Translations under genes and position numbers: made by a program
The notes under the pieces: generated by a model
Told to the model about the DNA's origin: nothing
The model's input: only the letters and a program-made list of their open reading frames with translations
The model's database searches: none
Assembly (NCBI GenBank): GCA_963693365.1
Contig: CAVNZM010000004.1
Location: forward strand, 1,178,001-1,242,000
Origin: Amoebidium appalachense
Lineage: Eukaryota > Ichthyosporea
Reading direction: 5' to 3'
Length of the DNA stretch: 64,000 bases
In this document: one piece after another, positions 35,046 to 45,754 of the stretch
Numbering within the stretch: position 1 is the first letter of the stretch
Layout of the letters: the number at the start of each line of letters is the position of its first letter

Positions 35046-36592
35046 CACAAGCTCATCCTTGGCCATTCTGGTGACGGTGGATAGGGCTCGGTGGCCGAGA
35101 CGGTTGTGCCAAAGGGTAAGGTCGTCGGTCGGTTGAGTCCTTGCTGTGTAGGCTTGGACCCATGGTTGTTGAGGGGGGTCAATCACATAGTCAGTGATGT
35201 AGTAGAGACCGTTGAGGGGGTTGAGGTCGGAAATAATGTCTCCGTTACGGCTGTAGAGGAACGACGGATGGGTATCTGCATCGTCACAATGACCAAGGAG
35301 GCCGGCAGAAGAGGCCATGGAGGCAGACCCGAGGAAGGACGGTGACTCGGGTACGTAGAGAGCTTGGATGCTGCACGGGGTTGAGTTGCCGTTGTAGTGC
35401 AGGGTCATGTTGATGATGCCACGGTGTGTGGCATTGACGGTGCCCAGGCCTTGAATGGGAATGGGGGTACACGGGGTAAGGGTGGAGAAATACTCCTTGA
35501 TGGGGCAGATGTGTGCATTGCAAGCACTGTCCCAGACGGGGTCGTCACGGTGTGGTGTGCCGGTGGAGGAGATGAGTGCAAATTGCACACTCTTGTTGCC
35601 TTTCTCCTGCTTGGCACGACGAGCAACAGCACAGCCAGGCTCTGGGCATGATGTGATGTGGTGGGGTTCATGGCAGTAGGAACACTCCACTCTCTTGGTG
35701 TTGTGCTGTCGGTTACGGTTGTCCCGGTTACCACGGGGGTAAGGGGAAGTTGAACGGGGGCCGGGTGACTTGGAAGACGGACGAGGATCACGGGAACGGG
35801 ACGGGGAACGGTGAGGTGTAAGCTCACGTCGAGGGATACGGTTACGGAGGTCACCGGGCGGGAGCATTCTGCTCTGAAGTGCTCGAAGAGGACGGTTGTT
35901 GACGGTTGCACCAGTGCCTGCGTCTATTAGGCCGGCACGGATTTCAGCTCCTCGGATGTCGCTGATGAACTGGTTGAAGGACGGGTAAGCCTTGTTGTTC
36001 ATCCAGTAGTCTGAGCAGAGACGTTCAATGTCGGTGCAGACTAGGGCTGTGTTCTTGCGGAGGTGAAGGAAGAACTTGCGTACGACATCCTTGTGTTGGA
36101 CGGGCTCATCGAGGCAGGCAAATGTCGTAGCCAGACGTTGGAGGCGGGTGCCACAGTGAGGTAGGCTGTGACGTTGGGGAAGTCTCGTAGTTCAAGCTCC
36201 TCGTAGGTAACTTGAATCTGGGTGACGCGAGCCTCCTTTTCTGCCACATACGCCATACGCAGGTTGTGGAAGACTTCTCCACCGTGAACACCGTCTTGCA
36301 TCCGGCCGGAGTCGTAGAGCTCTGTCGGATGGACGGACTGGTTGAGGATCTGGTCGAGGACGTCGGAAGCTTTCTTGTAGGAGTCCTTGGTGCCGTAGTC
36401 TAGCCACCGGTTGGCGTCGGAGCCGTTAACCCACTGTGGTGCCTTGATGACGTCAACGAATTTCTCGGCAATGGTGGTTCTTATGAAACGGTGGATTAGT
36501 GGCTCCCATTCGAAATAATTGAGACGCTTAGCGTCGTTCTTCTCGGACGGATTCCATTGTGGAAGGTTGATGTACGACGGTTTGTCAGACAT
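35046..36592 (-). pseudogene. gag-pol: Gag-protease-integrase (N part) of the A' element, truncated
   Basis: Minus strand from ATG at 36592: MSDKPSYINLPQWNPSEK. The Gag frame is broken by an 8-nt insertion near 36145 (gggtgccacagtgagg against gggtgagg in family A). It then resumes through an Arg/Ser-rich linker, the zinc knuckle CSYCHEPHHITSC, protease DSACNAHIC and integrase WHNRLGHRALSTV. It is cut after RMAKDELV at 35046 by the family B LTR. The rest of integrase and the start of RT are absent from both sides of the insertion. Confidence 0.85.
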
Positions 36593-36668
36593 GGTTGAAG
36601 CAGTATGTACGGAGGAATGTCGTGGTTGTATCGAGATTGTGTGTTAGCGTGCAAAGGGGCCGTAAACC

Positions 36669-37444
36669 TGTTGTTTTGTGTGGTTTAACGGAGAAGCAGA
36701 GTGCACAGATGGGTGTTATGATATACACAACACAGAGACACACGGGAGAAACACAACCGGAGAGGTGGAACGATTTCTGGGGCCATAGGAAATGATTCAA
36801 CTGCTTTATATTTATTTCAAGATGAAGTTCCTTTTATACTTAGGAATGTGAAATCGATAATAAGTGCTAAGCCAATAAAAAGGACGAAAACTACTTTATC
36901 CAATCAGAAATACGAAAACTATGAGGGTAAAGTAAATCGATAGAAATGCCTGTCGACACATAGAAGATAAAACGCAATCATCTAATGAAAGCAATCTTCT
37001 AATAAAGGTACGGAAACATTTAACAAAATGAAACCACTTATGTTTCTATTAGATCATATCATATATTTATACATGATCTTAACATAACACGTCTAAATAT
37101 AAGTATTCCTAATAGTTGGGGAACATAGAGCAATTCTACGTCGTGGGAAAAAGAAGGAAAGGAATGAGGAGAGAAAGGAGTGGAATGGGAAAGGAATGTA
37201 GGTTACTACATTTGGGAATATATAACGAGATTTGATTGGATGACTTATTTAGACATTAACACAAACGACAATACGTGTGCGCGGGCTAAATATCTCGATG
37301 TGTACACAGATCTAAGATATCTGTGCACACGGAACAGAAAGGAAAGAAAGAAAGGAAAAGGGAAAAGGAAACGAACTACAACAAACTAATAAACATATAT
37401 AAACTCAACTTCTAAGTCTTGCCGTTAATCATGGGAAGATAACA
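36669..37444 (-). mobile_element. 5' LTR of family A' element (minus strand)
   Basis: 776 bp, tgttgttttgtgtgg to gggaagataaca on +. It carries a TATA-like cttttatact (reverse of AGTATAAAAG) and matches the interrupted LTR at 48219-50386 in length. Followed on the right by an unrelated-strand gag fragment with no matching duplication. Confidence 0.85.
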
Positions 37445-37536
37445 GTAACCGTTGACCGTATCCCTCGACGTGAGCATACACCTCACCGTTCCCCATCCCG
37501 TTCCCGTGATCCTCGCCCGTCTTCCAAGTCACCCGG
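37445..37536 (+). pseudogene. Gag fragment of the 5'-truncated A' element D (left piece)
   Basis: Encodes the RIPRREHTPHRSPSRSRD part of the Gag Arg/Ser linker on +. It ends in cccgg (37532-37536), the target duplication of the family A element that follows. The gene resumes at 43941. Confidence 0.8.
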
Positions 37537-38245
37537 TGTTATTTTGTGTGGGTAAACGGAGAAGCAGAGAGCACAGATGGGTGTTATGTAAAACACAACA
37601 CAAAGACACACGGGAAAAACACAACCGGAGAGGAGGAACGATTTCTGGAACCATAGGAAGTGAATACGACTGCTTATGATTTATTTCAAGATGAGGTCCC
37701 TTTTATACTTGGGAATGTGAAACGATAAACCAATCAAAAGAATGAAAACTATGAGTGTAAAATATATCGAATAAAATGTCTGTCGACATTTAGAATATAA
37801 AACTCAATCCTCCAATGAAAGAAACTTCTAATAAAAGCACGGAAACATTTAATAAAATGAAACCACTTATGTAACTATTAATTCATAACATATATTTATA
37901 CATGTTCTTATCATAACACGTCTAAATATAATTATTCCTAATAGTTGAAGAACATAGCACAATGCTACGTCGTGGGAAAGAAATGAGAAAGGAATGTAAG
38001 TTACTATATTTGGGAAAATACAAACGAGATATGATTGGATGACATATATAGATTTTGACGCAAACGACAATACGTGTGCGCGAGCTAAGTATGTCGATAC
38101 GTACACAGATCTAAGATGTCGTGTACACGGAAACGGAAAAGAAAGAAAGAAATGAAGAAAGGAAAAAGGAAACAAACTACAACAACTAATAAATAAATAC
38201 CAAACTCAACTTCTAAGTCTTGCTGAGAATTAAGTGAAGATGACA
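37537..38245 (-). mobile_element. 3' LTR of A2
   Basis: Minus-strand LTR ending at gaca 38245, next to tccccactcaagggttgg, the complement of its polypurine tract. Confidence 0.9.
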
Positions 38246-38787
38246 TCCCCACTCAAGGGTTGGAAGTTGGGTTCTCGTGAAGTTTGTTGATGTGACTGTT
38301 GATGTTAAGACTTTCACACATGTAGAAGTAGATGCCGTGAAGTCACAGTCAAGTTTCCCCACTCGAGAAGACAATGGAGAAGACTTGAAGGTGCAAGCCG
38401 GGGAAGAAAACCAAAACGGAAGAAGCACACAACGACGGTTGCCTCTGAAGACTCGGAAGATGACGGTAGCCAATGACGTGATATATAAATATATATAGAA
38501 GAAACAACTAGTGTATGTGTGACGTGTTGGTGGCTAATGATAAATACATTATATATATGGTGGTATATAAATAAACGACGGATGGTGGAGAAGAAATCCC
38601 CACTGAAGATGCACACACTGAAGATCGATGAAGACAGCAGTAGACTTTCGTTGGGAGGTGTCTCTACACGGTGATGTGTAGACCACTGGCCAGGGCCCCA
38701 ACCTACTTGAAGACCACTGTAGATGAACCGGGGGGGGGGGGGGGGGGGGGAGGGGGGGGGGAGGGGGGGGGGGGGGGGGGGGCACAC

Positions 38788-40602
38788 TCAGTCACGAAGA
38801 CTGAGTGAATCATGGTGCTGCTCGTGGGAGGGCCCGGGCAGGGGCTTGGTGAAGATGTCAGCCACGTTGTCTTTGCTGGACACGTAGGTGACGACCACAT
38901 CCCCACTCTTGATGTAGTCCTTCGTGTTGTGGTAACGGACTGCAATGTGTTTGGTCCGGTGCTTGATGCTGTTGGTGTGCAGGAGGGCAATGGTGGACTG
39001 GTTGTCACAGTAGACGGGGGTGGGGTCGGTCATCGGGTAGCCGAGTTCACGGAGGAGATCACGGTGCCAGATGACGTTCTGAACAGCAGCATTGGTGGCC
39101 AGAAGCTCAGCCTCGGTGGTGGATGTTGCCGTGATGGACTGCAGCTTCGAATACCATGTGATGGGTATGCCCTTGAAGAAGATGACGTATCCGGTGGTTG
39201 AACGACGGGTGTTGGGGCAGTTGGCAAAGTCAGCATCAGAATAACACTCCAGCAAGGGGGTGTTGTCGTCGGAAGCAGACTTGTCGTAGTGAAGGCCGAG
39301 GTTGGAAGTGCCGATGAGGTACCGAACTACACGGAGTAGACATTCCCATGCAAGTTTGGTGGGGTTGGCACTGAATCTACCGAGGTAGCCGATGGCAAAG
39401 GAGATGTCGGGCCGGGAACAACGAGCAACCCACAAAAGACGGCCGAGTAGTTCACGGTAGGGAACCTCGATGGGTGGTGAGTCGTTCTCGTTGATGGTGA
39501 TGACGGTGCCGACGGGAATGGGAGTAGCCTTGGGGTGAGCATCGTTGAGGTTGAAGTCTCTGACGATGTCGTTGATGTAGGATTGCTGAAGCAGCTTGAG
39601 GTGACCGGGGGTGTGGATGAGCTGGGTGCCAAGGAAGATGTCGGGAAGGTCAACCTTGCAGAGAGCTGACTTCATGATGTGGTCTACTAGATCCTTGGTG
39701 TGGGAGGAGTTGGCCGTGCAGATGATGATGACGTCGTCCACATAGTTGCCAGTGAGGATGATGTCACCGTTGGGGAAGGTCTTGATGTAGACACATGGAT
39801 CTGAACGGAGACGTTCGAGACCGTGAGCAAGGAGGACCTTGTCGAAGTACTCATACCAGGCCAGTGATGCTTGCTTGAGCCCGTAGAGTGTCTTCTTAAG
39901 TTTCCAGACCTTGTGTTCGTTGCCGGGGGTGATGAAGCCAGGTGGTGGCTCAATGTAGATGTCTTCTTGAAGAGGACTGTTGAGGAAGGCAGTTGAGACG
40001 TCGAGTTGATGAATCTCATGGTTGCCGTCCACACCGATGGCAAGGAGGGCACGGACGGAGGAGGACATCACCACGGGGGAAGAGGTGTCACCGTAGTCAA
40101 CACCGTAGACTTGAGTGAAGCCCTTTGCAACACCACGAGCTTTGATCTTGGTGTCACCGGCTGAGTTGAGGACTTTCTCAGTCACAATCCACTTGAACTT
40201 GATGATGTTGGCACCAGGGGGGGGATCAACAATGGTGAAGACATCCTTGGTGATGAAGGCTTGGTACTCGGAGGTGAGGGCAGCTATGACGGCATCACCG
40301 TTGGGACCGTTGCAAAGCTTTTGAATGCCCTTGGGGAGCTGGTCAATGTTGATGGTCGGTGCTACGATGCTGACCAGTGCCGTTGGAGTCTTGGTGAGAC
40401 GTGTAGACCGACGAAGGTTGGGCTTGGGGGGGTCCTTGAGGGGGGTGGTGGCCGGGTAGGTGGTGGAGGCCGGGATAGGGGCATGGAAGCCAGGAATAGG
40501 ACCGGTGGTGAGGGGGGCATCGGTGTCCACAGGGCTGCTCGTGGCCGAGTGGAAGGTGGGGGACCCAGGACGAACCGGAGTCATGTAGCCGGGTTGATGC
40601 AC
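38788..40602 (-). CDS. pol: Reverse transcriptase-RNase H of A2
   Basis: Minus strand. Linker MHQPGYMTPVRPGSPTFHS leads into RT (KIKARGVAKGFTQVYGVDY, IHQLDVSTAFLNSPLQ, YVDDVIII) and RNase H (YSDADFANCPNTRRSTTGY, YCDNQSTIALLHTNSIK), stop at 38788. The catalytic Asp pair is present. It is out of phase with the integrase frame at a C9 run near 40611. A 53-nt G-rich tract (38730-38782) lies just after the stop. Confidence 0.9.
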   Translation of the reverse strand: MHQPGYMTPVRPGSPTFHSATSSPVDTDAPLTTGPIPGFHAPIPASTTYPATTPLKDPPKPNLRRSTRLTKTPTALVSIVAPTINIDQLPKGIQKLCNGPNGDAVIAALTSEYQAFITKDVFTIVDPPPGANIIKFKWIVTEKVLNSAGDTKIKARGVAKGFTQVYGVDYGDTSSPVVMSSSVRALLAIGVDGNHEIHQLDVSTAFLNSPLQEDIYIEPPPGFITPGNEHKVWKLKKTLYGLKQASLAWYEYFDKVLLAHGLERLRSDPCVYIKTFPNGDIILTGNYVDDVIIICTANSSHTKDLVDHIMKSALCKVDLPDIFLGTQLIHTPGHLKLLQQSYINDIVRDFNLNDAHPKATPIPVGTVITINENDSPPIEVPYRELLGRLLWVARCSRPDISFAIGYLGRFSANPTKLAWECLLRVVRYLIGTSNLGLHYDKSASDDNTPLLECYSDADFANCPNTRRSTTGYVIFFKGIPITWYSKLQSITATSTTEAELLATNAAVQNVIWHRDLLRELGYPMTDPTPVYCDNQSTIALLHTNSIKHRTKHIAVRYHNTKDYIKSGDVVVTYVSSKDNVADIFTKPLPGPSHEQHHDSLSLRD

Positions 40603-42152
40603 AGCAACGGGGGGGGGCCGGCAGCAAAGGTTGTTGGCCAGTGGGGGGGGGGGCTCGGGGGAGGCACGGGTTCAACCGGGGCTGGTTGGTTGTGCCAGGA
40701 CGGTTGGGAGATGACCACAGACGGAGTTTCATCGTCGTCGTCGGAGGGGGGGTCCAATGTCGGCAGATCGGGTTTGGGGGGAACGGAGACCTGATTGGTG
40801 CTGCCCGTGAATTTCGACTCGTCGAAGATCACATCACGGCAGATCTTGATTTGGTTGCTGGCAAGGTCGAGGATCTTGTGTGCCTTGGAGGGTAGGTCCC
40901 AGCCGACGTAGGTGCCGACTCTGACGGTTGATGCCAGCTTGTTCCTCTTTGACCGGGGAACATGGACATAGGCAGGGGAGCCGAACACGTGGAGCTGGGA
41001 GACGTCGGGTTTGAAGCCGTGGAAGGCCTCGAAGGGAGTGTTGCCGTTGGCAGCAGATGACGGTGTGACGTTGATGATGTAGCTTGTATGCTTGAGAGCA
41101 GCAACCCACAACTTGGGAGAGAGAGGTTGGTCCTTGTCGGCATGGAGGAAGCAACGGACTGTCTCTTGCAGTTCTCTCATCTTCCGTTCAACAACACCAT
41201 TGTGTTGTGGTGTGTCGACGGGGGCAAACTCCATGATGATGCCTTTCTGCTTGCAGTAGGCCTCGGTGTCCTTGGAGGTGAATTCAGAGCCGGAGTCAAA
41301 CCGAAGATGGGTGACGATCTCAGGTGTCTGACGTTCGATGGTTTCAACGAGAGACTGAATGTGGCTGAGGGTTTCACCACGGTTGTAAAGGGGGAACACG
41401 GTGGTGTAACCGGTGGCATCACAAACACACACCAGAGCAACCTTGTAGCCTCCGTAGGAAGCACAGGGAGCTTCGAAGAAGTCCAGGTGCCACTTAGCAC
41501 CGGGAATGGTCAACTTGGAACGGGTGCCGGGAAAGGGGGCCTTGGTGGTCTTGCCAGACATGCAGCCGAAGCAGTCACTGTTGTCGGGTGACTTGAGGGA
41601 GGGGGGCATGCCGATGACAAGCTCATCTTTGGCCATCCTGGTGACGGTGGAGAGGGCACGGTGGCCGAGACGGTTGTGCCAAAGGGTGAGGTCGTCGGGT
41701 GGTTGAGTCCTTGCTGTGTAGGCTTGGACCCCCGGGTGTTTAGGAGTCTCAATCACATAGTCAGTGATGTAGTAGAGACCGTCGAGGGGGGTGAGATCTG
41801 TAATAATGTCACCATTACGGCTGTAGAGGAACGACGGGTGGTTGTCTGTATCGTCACAATGAGCTAGGAGGCCGGCAGCTGATGCCATGGAGGTAGACAC
41901 GAGGAAAGACGGTGCCTCGGGTACGTAGTAAGCATTGATGCTGCACGGTGTTGGGTGGCCGTTGTAGTGCAGTGTTATGTTGATGATGCCACGTTGTTTG
42001 GCATTGACTGTGCCGAGGCCGTGAATGGGGGTGGGAGGACACGGGGGTAAGGGAGGAGAAATACTCCTTGATGGGGCAGATGTGTGCATTACAAGCACTG
42101 TCCCAGACGGGGTCGTTACTGTCAGGTGTGCCGGTGGAGGAGATGAGTGCAA
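40581..42152 (-). CDS. pol: Protease end-integrase of A2
   Basis: Minus-strand frame with DSACNAHIC-type protease, integrase WHNRLGHRALSTVTR, a Cys pair CFGC, and a core with HLDFFEAP, FDSGSEFTS and VVERKM (D-D-35-E retained). The linker ends SDDDDETPSVVISQPSWHNQ and then runs out of phase at the C9 run near 40611. Offset from the upstream Gag frame by one inserted C near 42045. Confidence 0.9.
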   Translation of the reverse strand: MHSSPPPAHLTVTTPSGTVLVMHTSAPSRSISPPLPPCPPTPIHGLGTVNAKQRGIINITLHYNGHPTPCSINAYYVPEAPSFLVSTSMASAAGLLAHCDDTDNHPSFLYSRNGDIITDLTPLDGLYYITDYVIETPKHPGVQAYTARTQPPDDLTLWHNRLGHRALSTVTRMAKDELVIGMPPSLKSPDNSDCFGCMSGKTTKAPFPGTRSKLTIPGAKWHLDFFEAPCASYGGYKVALVCVCDATGYTTVFPLYNRGETLSHIQSLVETIERQTPEIVTHLRFDSGSEFTSKDTEAYCKQKGIIMEFAPVDTPQHNGVVERKMRELQETVRCFLHADKDQPLSPKLWVAALKHTSYIINVTPSSAANGNTPFEAFHGFKPDVSQLHVFGSPAYVHVPRSKRNKLASTVRVGTYVGWDLPSKAHKILDLASNQIKICRDVIFDESKFTGSTNQVSVPPKPDLPTLDPPSDDDDETPSVVISQPSWHNQPAPVEPVPPPSPPPHWPTTFAAGPPPLLCINPAT

Positions 42153-43155
42153 ATTTCACACTCTTGTCACCTTTCTCCTGCTTGGCACGACGAGCAACTG
42201 TGCAGCCAGGCTCCGGGCATGCTGTGATGTGGTGGGGCTCATGGCAGTAGGAACACTTCACACTGTTGGTGTTGTGCTGTCGGTTACGGTTGTCCCTGTT
42301 ACCACGGTGGTAAGGGGAAGTTGAACGGGGGCCGGGTGACTTGGAGGGAGGACGAGGATCACGGGAACGGGACGGGGAACGGTGAGGTGTATGCTCACGT
42401 CGAGGAATACGGTTACGGAGGTCACCGGGGGGAAGCACTCTGCTCTGGAGTGCACGGAGGGGACGGTTGTTGACGGTTGCACCTGTGCCTGCGTCGATGA
42501 GGCCGGCACGGATTTCAGCTCCTCGGATGTCACTGATGAGCATGTTGAAGGACGGGTAGGCCTTGTTGTTCATCCAGTAGTCGGAGAAGAGACGTTCAAT
42601 GTCGGGGCAGACCAGGGCTGTGTTCTTCCGGATGTGGAGGAAGAACTTACGTACGACATCCTTGTGCTGGACGGGTTCGTCGAGGCAGGCAAGTGTCGTA
42701 GCCAGACGTTGGAGACGGGTGAGGTATGCTGTGACGTTGGGGTAGTCTCGTAGTTCAAGCTCCTCGAAGGTGACTTGAATCTGGGTGACTCGGGCCTCCT
42801 TCTCTGCTACATACGCCATACGTAGGTTGTGGAAGACTTCACCACCGTGGACACCGTCTTGCATCCGGCCGGAGTCGTAGAGCTCGGTCGGGTGGACGGA
42901 CTGGTTGAGGATCTGGTCGAGGACGTCGGAAGCTTTCTTGTAGGAGTCCTTGGTGGTGTAGCCTATCCACTGGTTGGCTTCAGCGCCGTCAACCCACTGT
43001 GGCCTCTTGATAGCGTCAACGAATTTCTCGGCAATGGTGGTTCTAATGAACCGGTGAATGAGTGGCTCCCACTCGAAATAATTAAGACGTTTCTCGTCTC
43101 GTTTCTCGGACGGATTCCATATTGGAAGGTTGATATACGACGGTTTGTCAGTCAT
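41854..43155 (-). CDS. gag: Gag-protease N part of A2
   Basis: Begins MTDKPSYINLPIWNPSEK about 75 nt inside the LTR. It contains the Gag capsid-like region, an Arg/Ser-Pro linker (RREHTPHRSPSRSRDPRPP), the zinc knuckle CSYCHEPHHITAC and the start of the protease. The frame is lost at IKEYFSSLTP because of a C5 run where A1 has C4 (about 42045). Confidence 0.9.
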   Translation of the reverse strand: MTDKPSYINLPIWNPSEKRDEKRLNYFEWEPLIHRFIRTTIAEKFVDAIKRPQWVDGAEANQWIGYTTKDSYKKASDVLDQILNQSVHPTELYDSGRMQDGVHGGEVFHNLRMAYVAEKEARVTQIQVTFEELELRDYPNVTAYLTRLQRLATTLACLDEPVQHKDVVRKFFLHIRKNTALVCPDIERLFSDYWMNNKAYPSFNMLISDIRGAEIRAGLIDAGTGATVNNRPLRALQSRVLPPGDLRNRIPRREHTPHRSPSRSRDPRPPSKSPGPRSTSPYHRGNRDNRNRQHNTNSVKCSYCHEPHHITACPEPGCTVARRAKQEKGDKSVKFALISSTGTPDSNDPVWDSACNAHICPIKEYFSSLTPVSSHPHSRPRHSQCQTTWHHQHNTALQRPPNTVQHQCLLRTRGTVFPRVYLHGISCRPPSSL

Positions 43156-43231
43156 GATTGAAGCAGTAAGACTGAGAGATTTTCGCGGTTGTAGCGAGAT
43201 TGTGTGTTAGCGTGCAAAGGGGCCGTAAACC

Positions 43232-43940
43232 TGTTATTTTGTGTGGGTAAACGGAGAAGCAGAGAGCACAGATGGGTGTTATGTAAAACACAACACAAAG
43301 ACACACGGGAAAAACACAACCGGAGAGGAGGAACGATTTCTGGAACCATAGGAAGTGAATACGACTGCTTATGATTTATTTCAAGATGAGGTCCCTTTTA
43401 TACTTGGGAATGTGAAACGATAAACCAATCAAAAGAATGAAAACTATGAGTGTAAAATATATCGAATAAAATGTCTGTCGACATTTAGAATATAAAACTC
43501 AATCCTCCAATGAAAGAAACTTCTAATAAAAGCACGGAAACATTTAATAAAATGAAACCACTTATGTAACTATTAATTCATAACATATATTTATACATGT
43601 TCTTATCATAACACGTCTAAATATAATTATTCCTAATAGTTGAAGAACATAGCACAATGCTACGTCGTGGGAAAGAAATGAGAAAGGAATGTAAGTTACT
43701 ATATTTGGGAAAATACAAACGAGATATGATTGGATGACATATATAGATTTTGACGCAAACGACAATACGTGTGCGCGAGCTAAGTATGTCGATACGTACA
43801 CAGATCTAAGATGTCGTGTACACGGAAACGGAAAAGAAAGAAAGAAATGAAGAAAGGAAAAAGGAAACAAACTACAACAACTAATAAATAAATACCAAAC
43901 TCAACTTCTAAGTCTTGCTGAGAATTAAGTGAAGATGACA
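43232..43940 (-). mobile_element. 5' LTR of A2
   Basis: 709 bp, a copy of 37537-38245. The inner edge is followed on the minus strand by GGTTTACGGCCCC, a primer-site candidate. Confidence 0.9.
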
Positions 43941-45540
43941 CCCGGCCCCCGTTCAACTTCCCCTTACCCCCGTGGTAACCGGGACAACCGTAACCGACAG
44001 CACAACACCAAGAGAGTGGAGTGTTCCTACTGCCATGAACCCCACCACATAACATCATGCCCAGAGCCTGGCTGTGCTGTTGCTCGTCGTCACGGTGCCA
44101 AGCAGGAGAAAGGCAACAAGAGTGTGCAATTTGCACTCATCTCCTCCACCGGCACACCACACCGTGACGACCCCGTCTGGGACAGTGCTTGCAATGCACA
44201 CATCTGCCCCATCAAGGAGTATTTCTCCACCCTTACCCCGTGTACCCCCATTCCCATTCAAGGCCTGGGCACCGTCAATGCCACCCACCGTGGCATCATC
44301 AACATGACACTGCACTACAACGGCAACTCAACTCCGTGCAGCATCAATGCTCTCTACGTACCCGAGTCACCGTCCTTCCTCGTGTCTGCCTCCATGGCCT
44401 CAACTGCCGGCCTCCTTGGACATTGTGACGATGCAGATACTCATCCGTCGTTCCTCTACAGCCGTAACGGAGACATTATTTCCGACCTCAACCCCCTCAA
44501 CGGGCTCTACTACATCACTGACTACGTGATTGACCCCCCTCAACAACCGTGGGTCCAAGCCTACACAGCAAGGACTCAACCGACCGACGACCTTACCCTT
44601 TGGCACAACCGTCTCGGCCACCGAGCCCTATCCACCGTCACCAGAATGGCCAAGGATGAGCTTGTCATCGGCATGCCCCCCTCCCTCAAGTCAACCGACC
44701 ACAGTGACTGCTTCGGCTGCATGTCTGGCAAGACCACCAAGGCTCCATTTCCCGGCACCCGTTCCCGTTTCACCATCCCCGGTGCTAAGTGGCATCTGGA
44801 CTTCTTCGAAGCTCCCTGTGCTTCCTACGGAGGCTACAAGGTTGCTCTGGGGTGTGTTTGTGATGCCACCGGTTACACCACCGTGTTCCCCCTCTACAAC
44901 CGTGCTGAAACCCTCAGCTACATTCAGTCTCTCAATGAAACCGTCGAACGTCAGACCCCTGAGATCGTCACCCATCTTCGGTTTGACTCCGGCTCCGAGT
45001 TCACATCCAAGGACACCGAAGTCTACTGCAAGCAGAAAGGCATCATCATGGAGTTTGCCCCCGTCGACACACCACAGCACAACGGTGTTGTTGAACGGAA
45101 GATGAGAGAACTGCAAGAGACAGTCCGTTGCTTCCTCCATGCCGACAAGGACCAACCTCTCTCTCCCAAGTTGTGGGTTGCTGCTCTCAAGCATGCTAGC
45201 TACATCATCAACGTCACACCGTCATCTGCTGCCAACGGCAACACCCCCTTGGAGGCCTTCCACGGCTTCAAACCCGACGTCTCCCAGCTCCACGTGTTCG
45301 GCTCCCCTGCCTATGTCCATGTTCCCCGATCCAAGAGGAACAAGCTTGCATCAACCGTCAGAGTCGGCACCTACGTCGGCTGGGAACAATTTGCCCTCGA
45401 AGGCACACAAGATCCTCGACTGTGCCAGCAACCAAGTCAAGATCTGCCGTGACGTGATCATTGACGAGTCAAAATTCACGAGCAGCACCAATCAGGTCCC
45501 CGATCCCCCCGAACCCGATCTGCCGACATTGGACCCCCAC
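43941..45540 (+). pseudogene. pol: Gag end-protease-integrase of D (right piece)
   Basis: Resumes the D gag gene after A2 at PGPRSTSPYPRG. Zinc knuckle CSYCHEPHHITSC, protease DSACNAHIC and integrase D-D-E motifs are readable. There is an in-frame 6-nt insertion in the Arg region (VARRHGAKQEK against VARRAKQEK). A frameshift near 45385 (gaacaatttgccctcgaagg) moves the remainder to another frame. Confidence 0.85.
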
Positions 45541-45754
45541 TCCGACGACGACGATGAAATTCCGTCTGTGGTCATCACCAACCCGTCCTGGCACAACCAA
45601 CCAGCCCCGGTTGAACCCGTACCTCCCCCGAGCCCCCCCCCCCACTGGCCAACAACCCTTGCTGCCGGCCCCCCCCGTTGCTGTGCATCAACCCGGCTAC
45701 ATGACTCCGGTTCGTCCTGGGTCCCCCACCTTCCACTCGGCCTAGAGCAGCCCT

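Larger units (their letters stand above)
37537..43940 (-). mobile_element. Full-length family A Ty1/copia element (A2), nested in gag of D
   Basis: LTRs 37537-38245 and 43232-43940 (709 bp each, no difference seen by eye), flanked by cccgg (37532-37536 and 43941-43945). Coding runs on the minus strand from ATG 43155 to stop 38788. Two frame breaks, in C runs, separate Gag-protease, integrase and RT-RNase H. Confidence 0.95.

Noticed and set aside
37445-37536. A' (15838-37444) as a clean insertion into gag of D
   Set aside because: The left flank of A' shows no gag or LTR of D and no matching 5-bp duplication; a rearrangement or loss must be involved.
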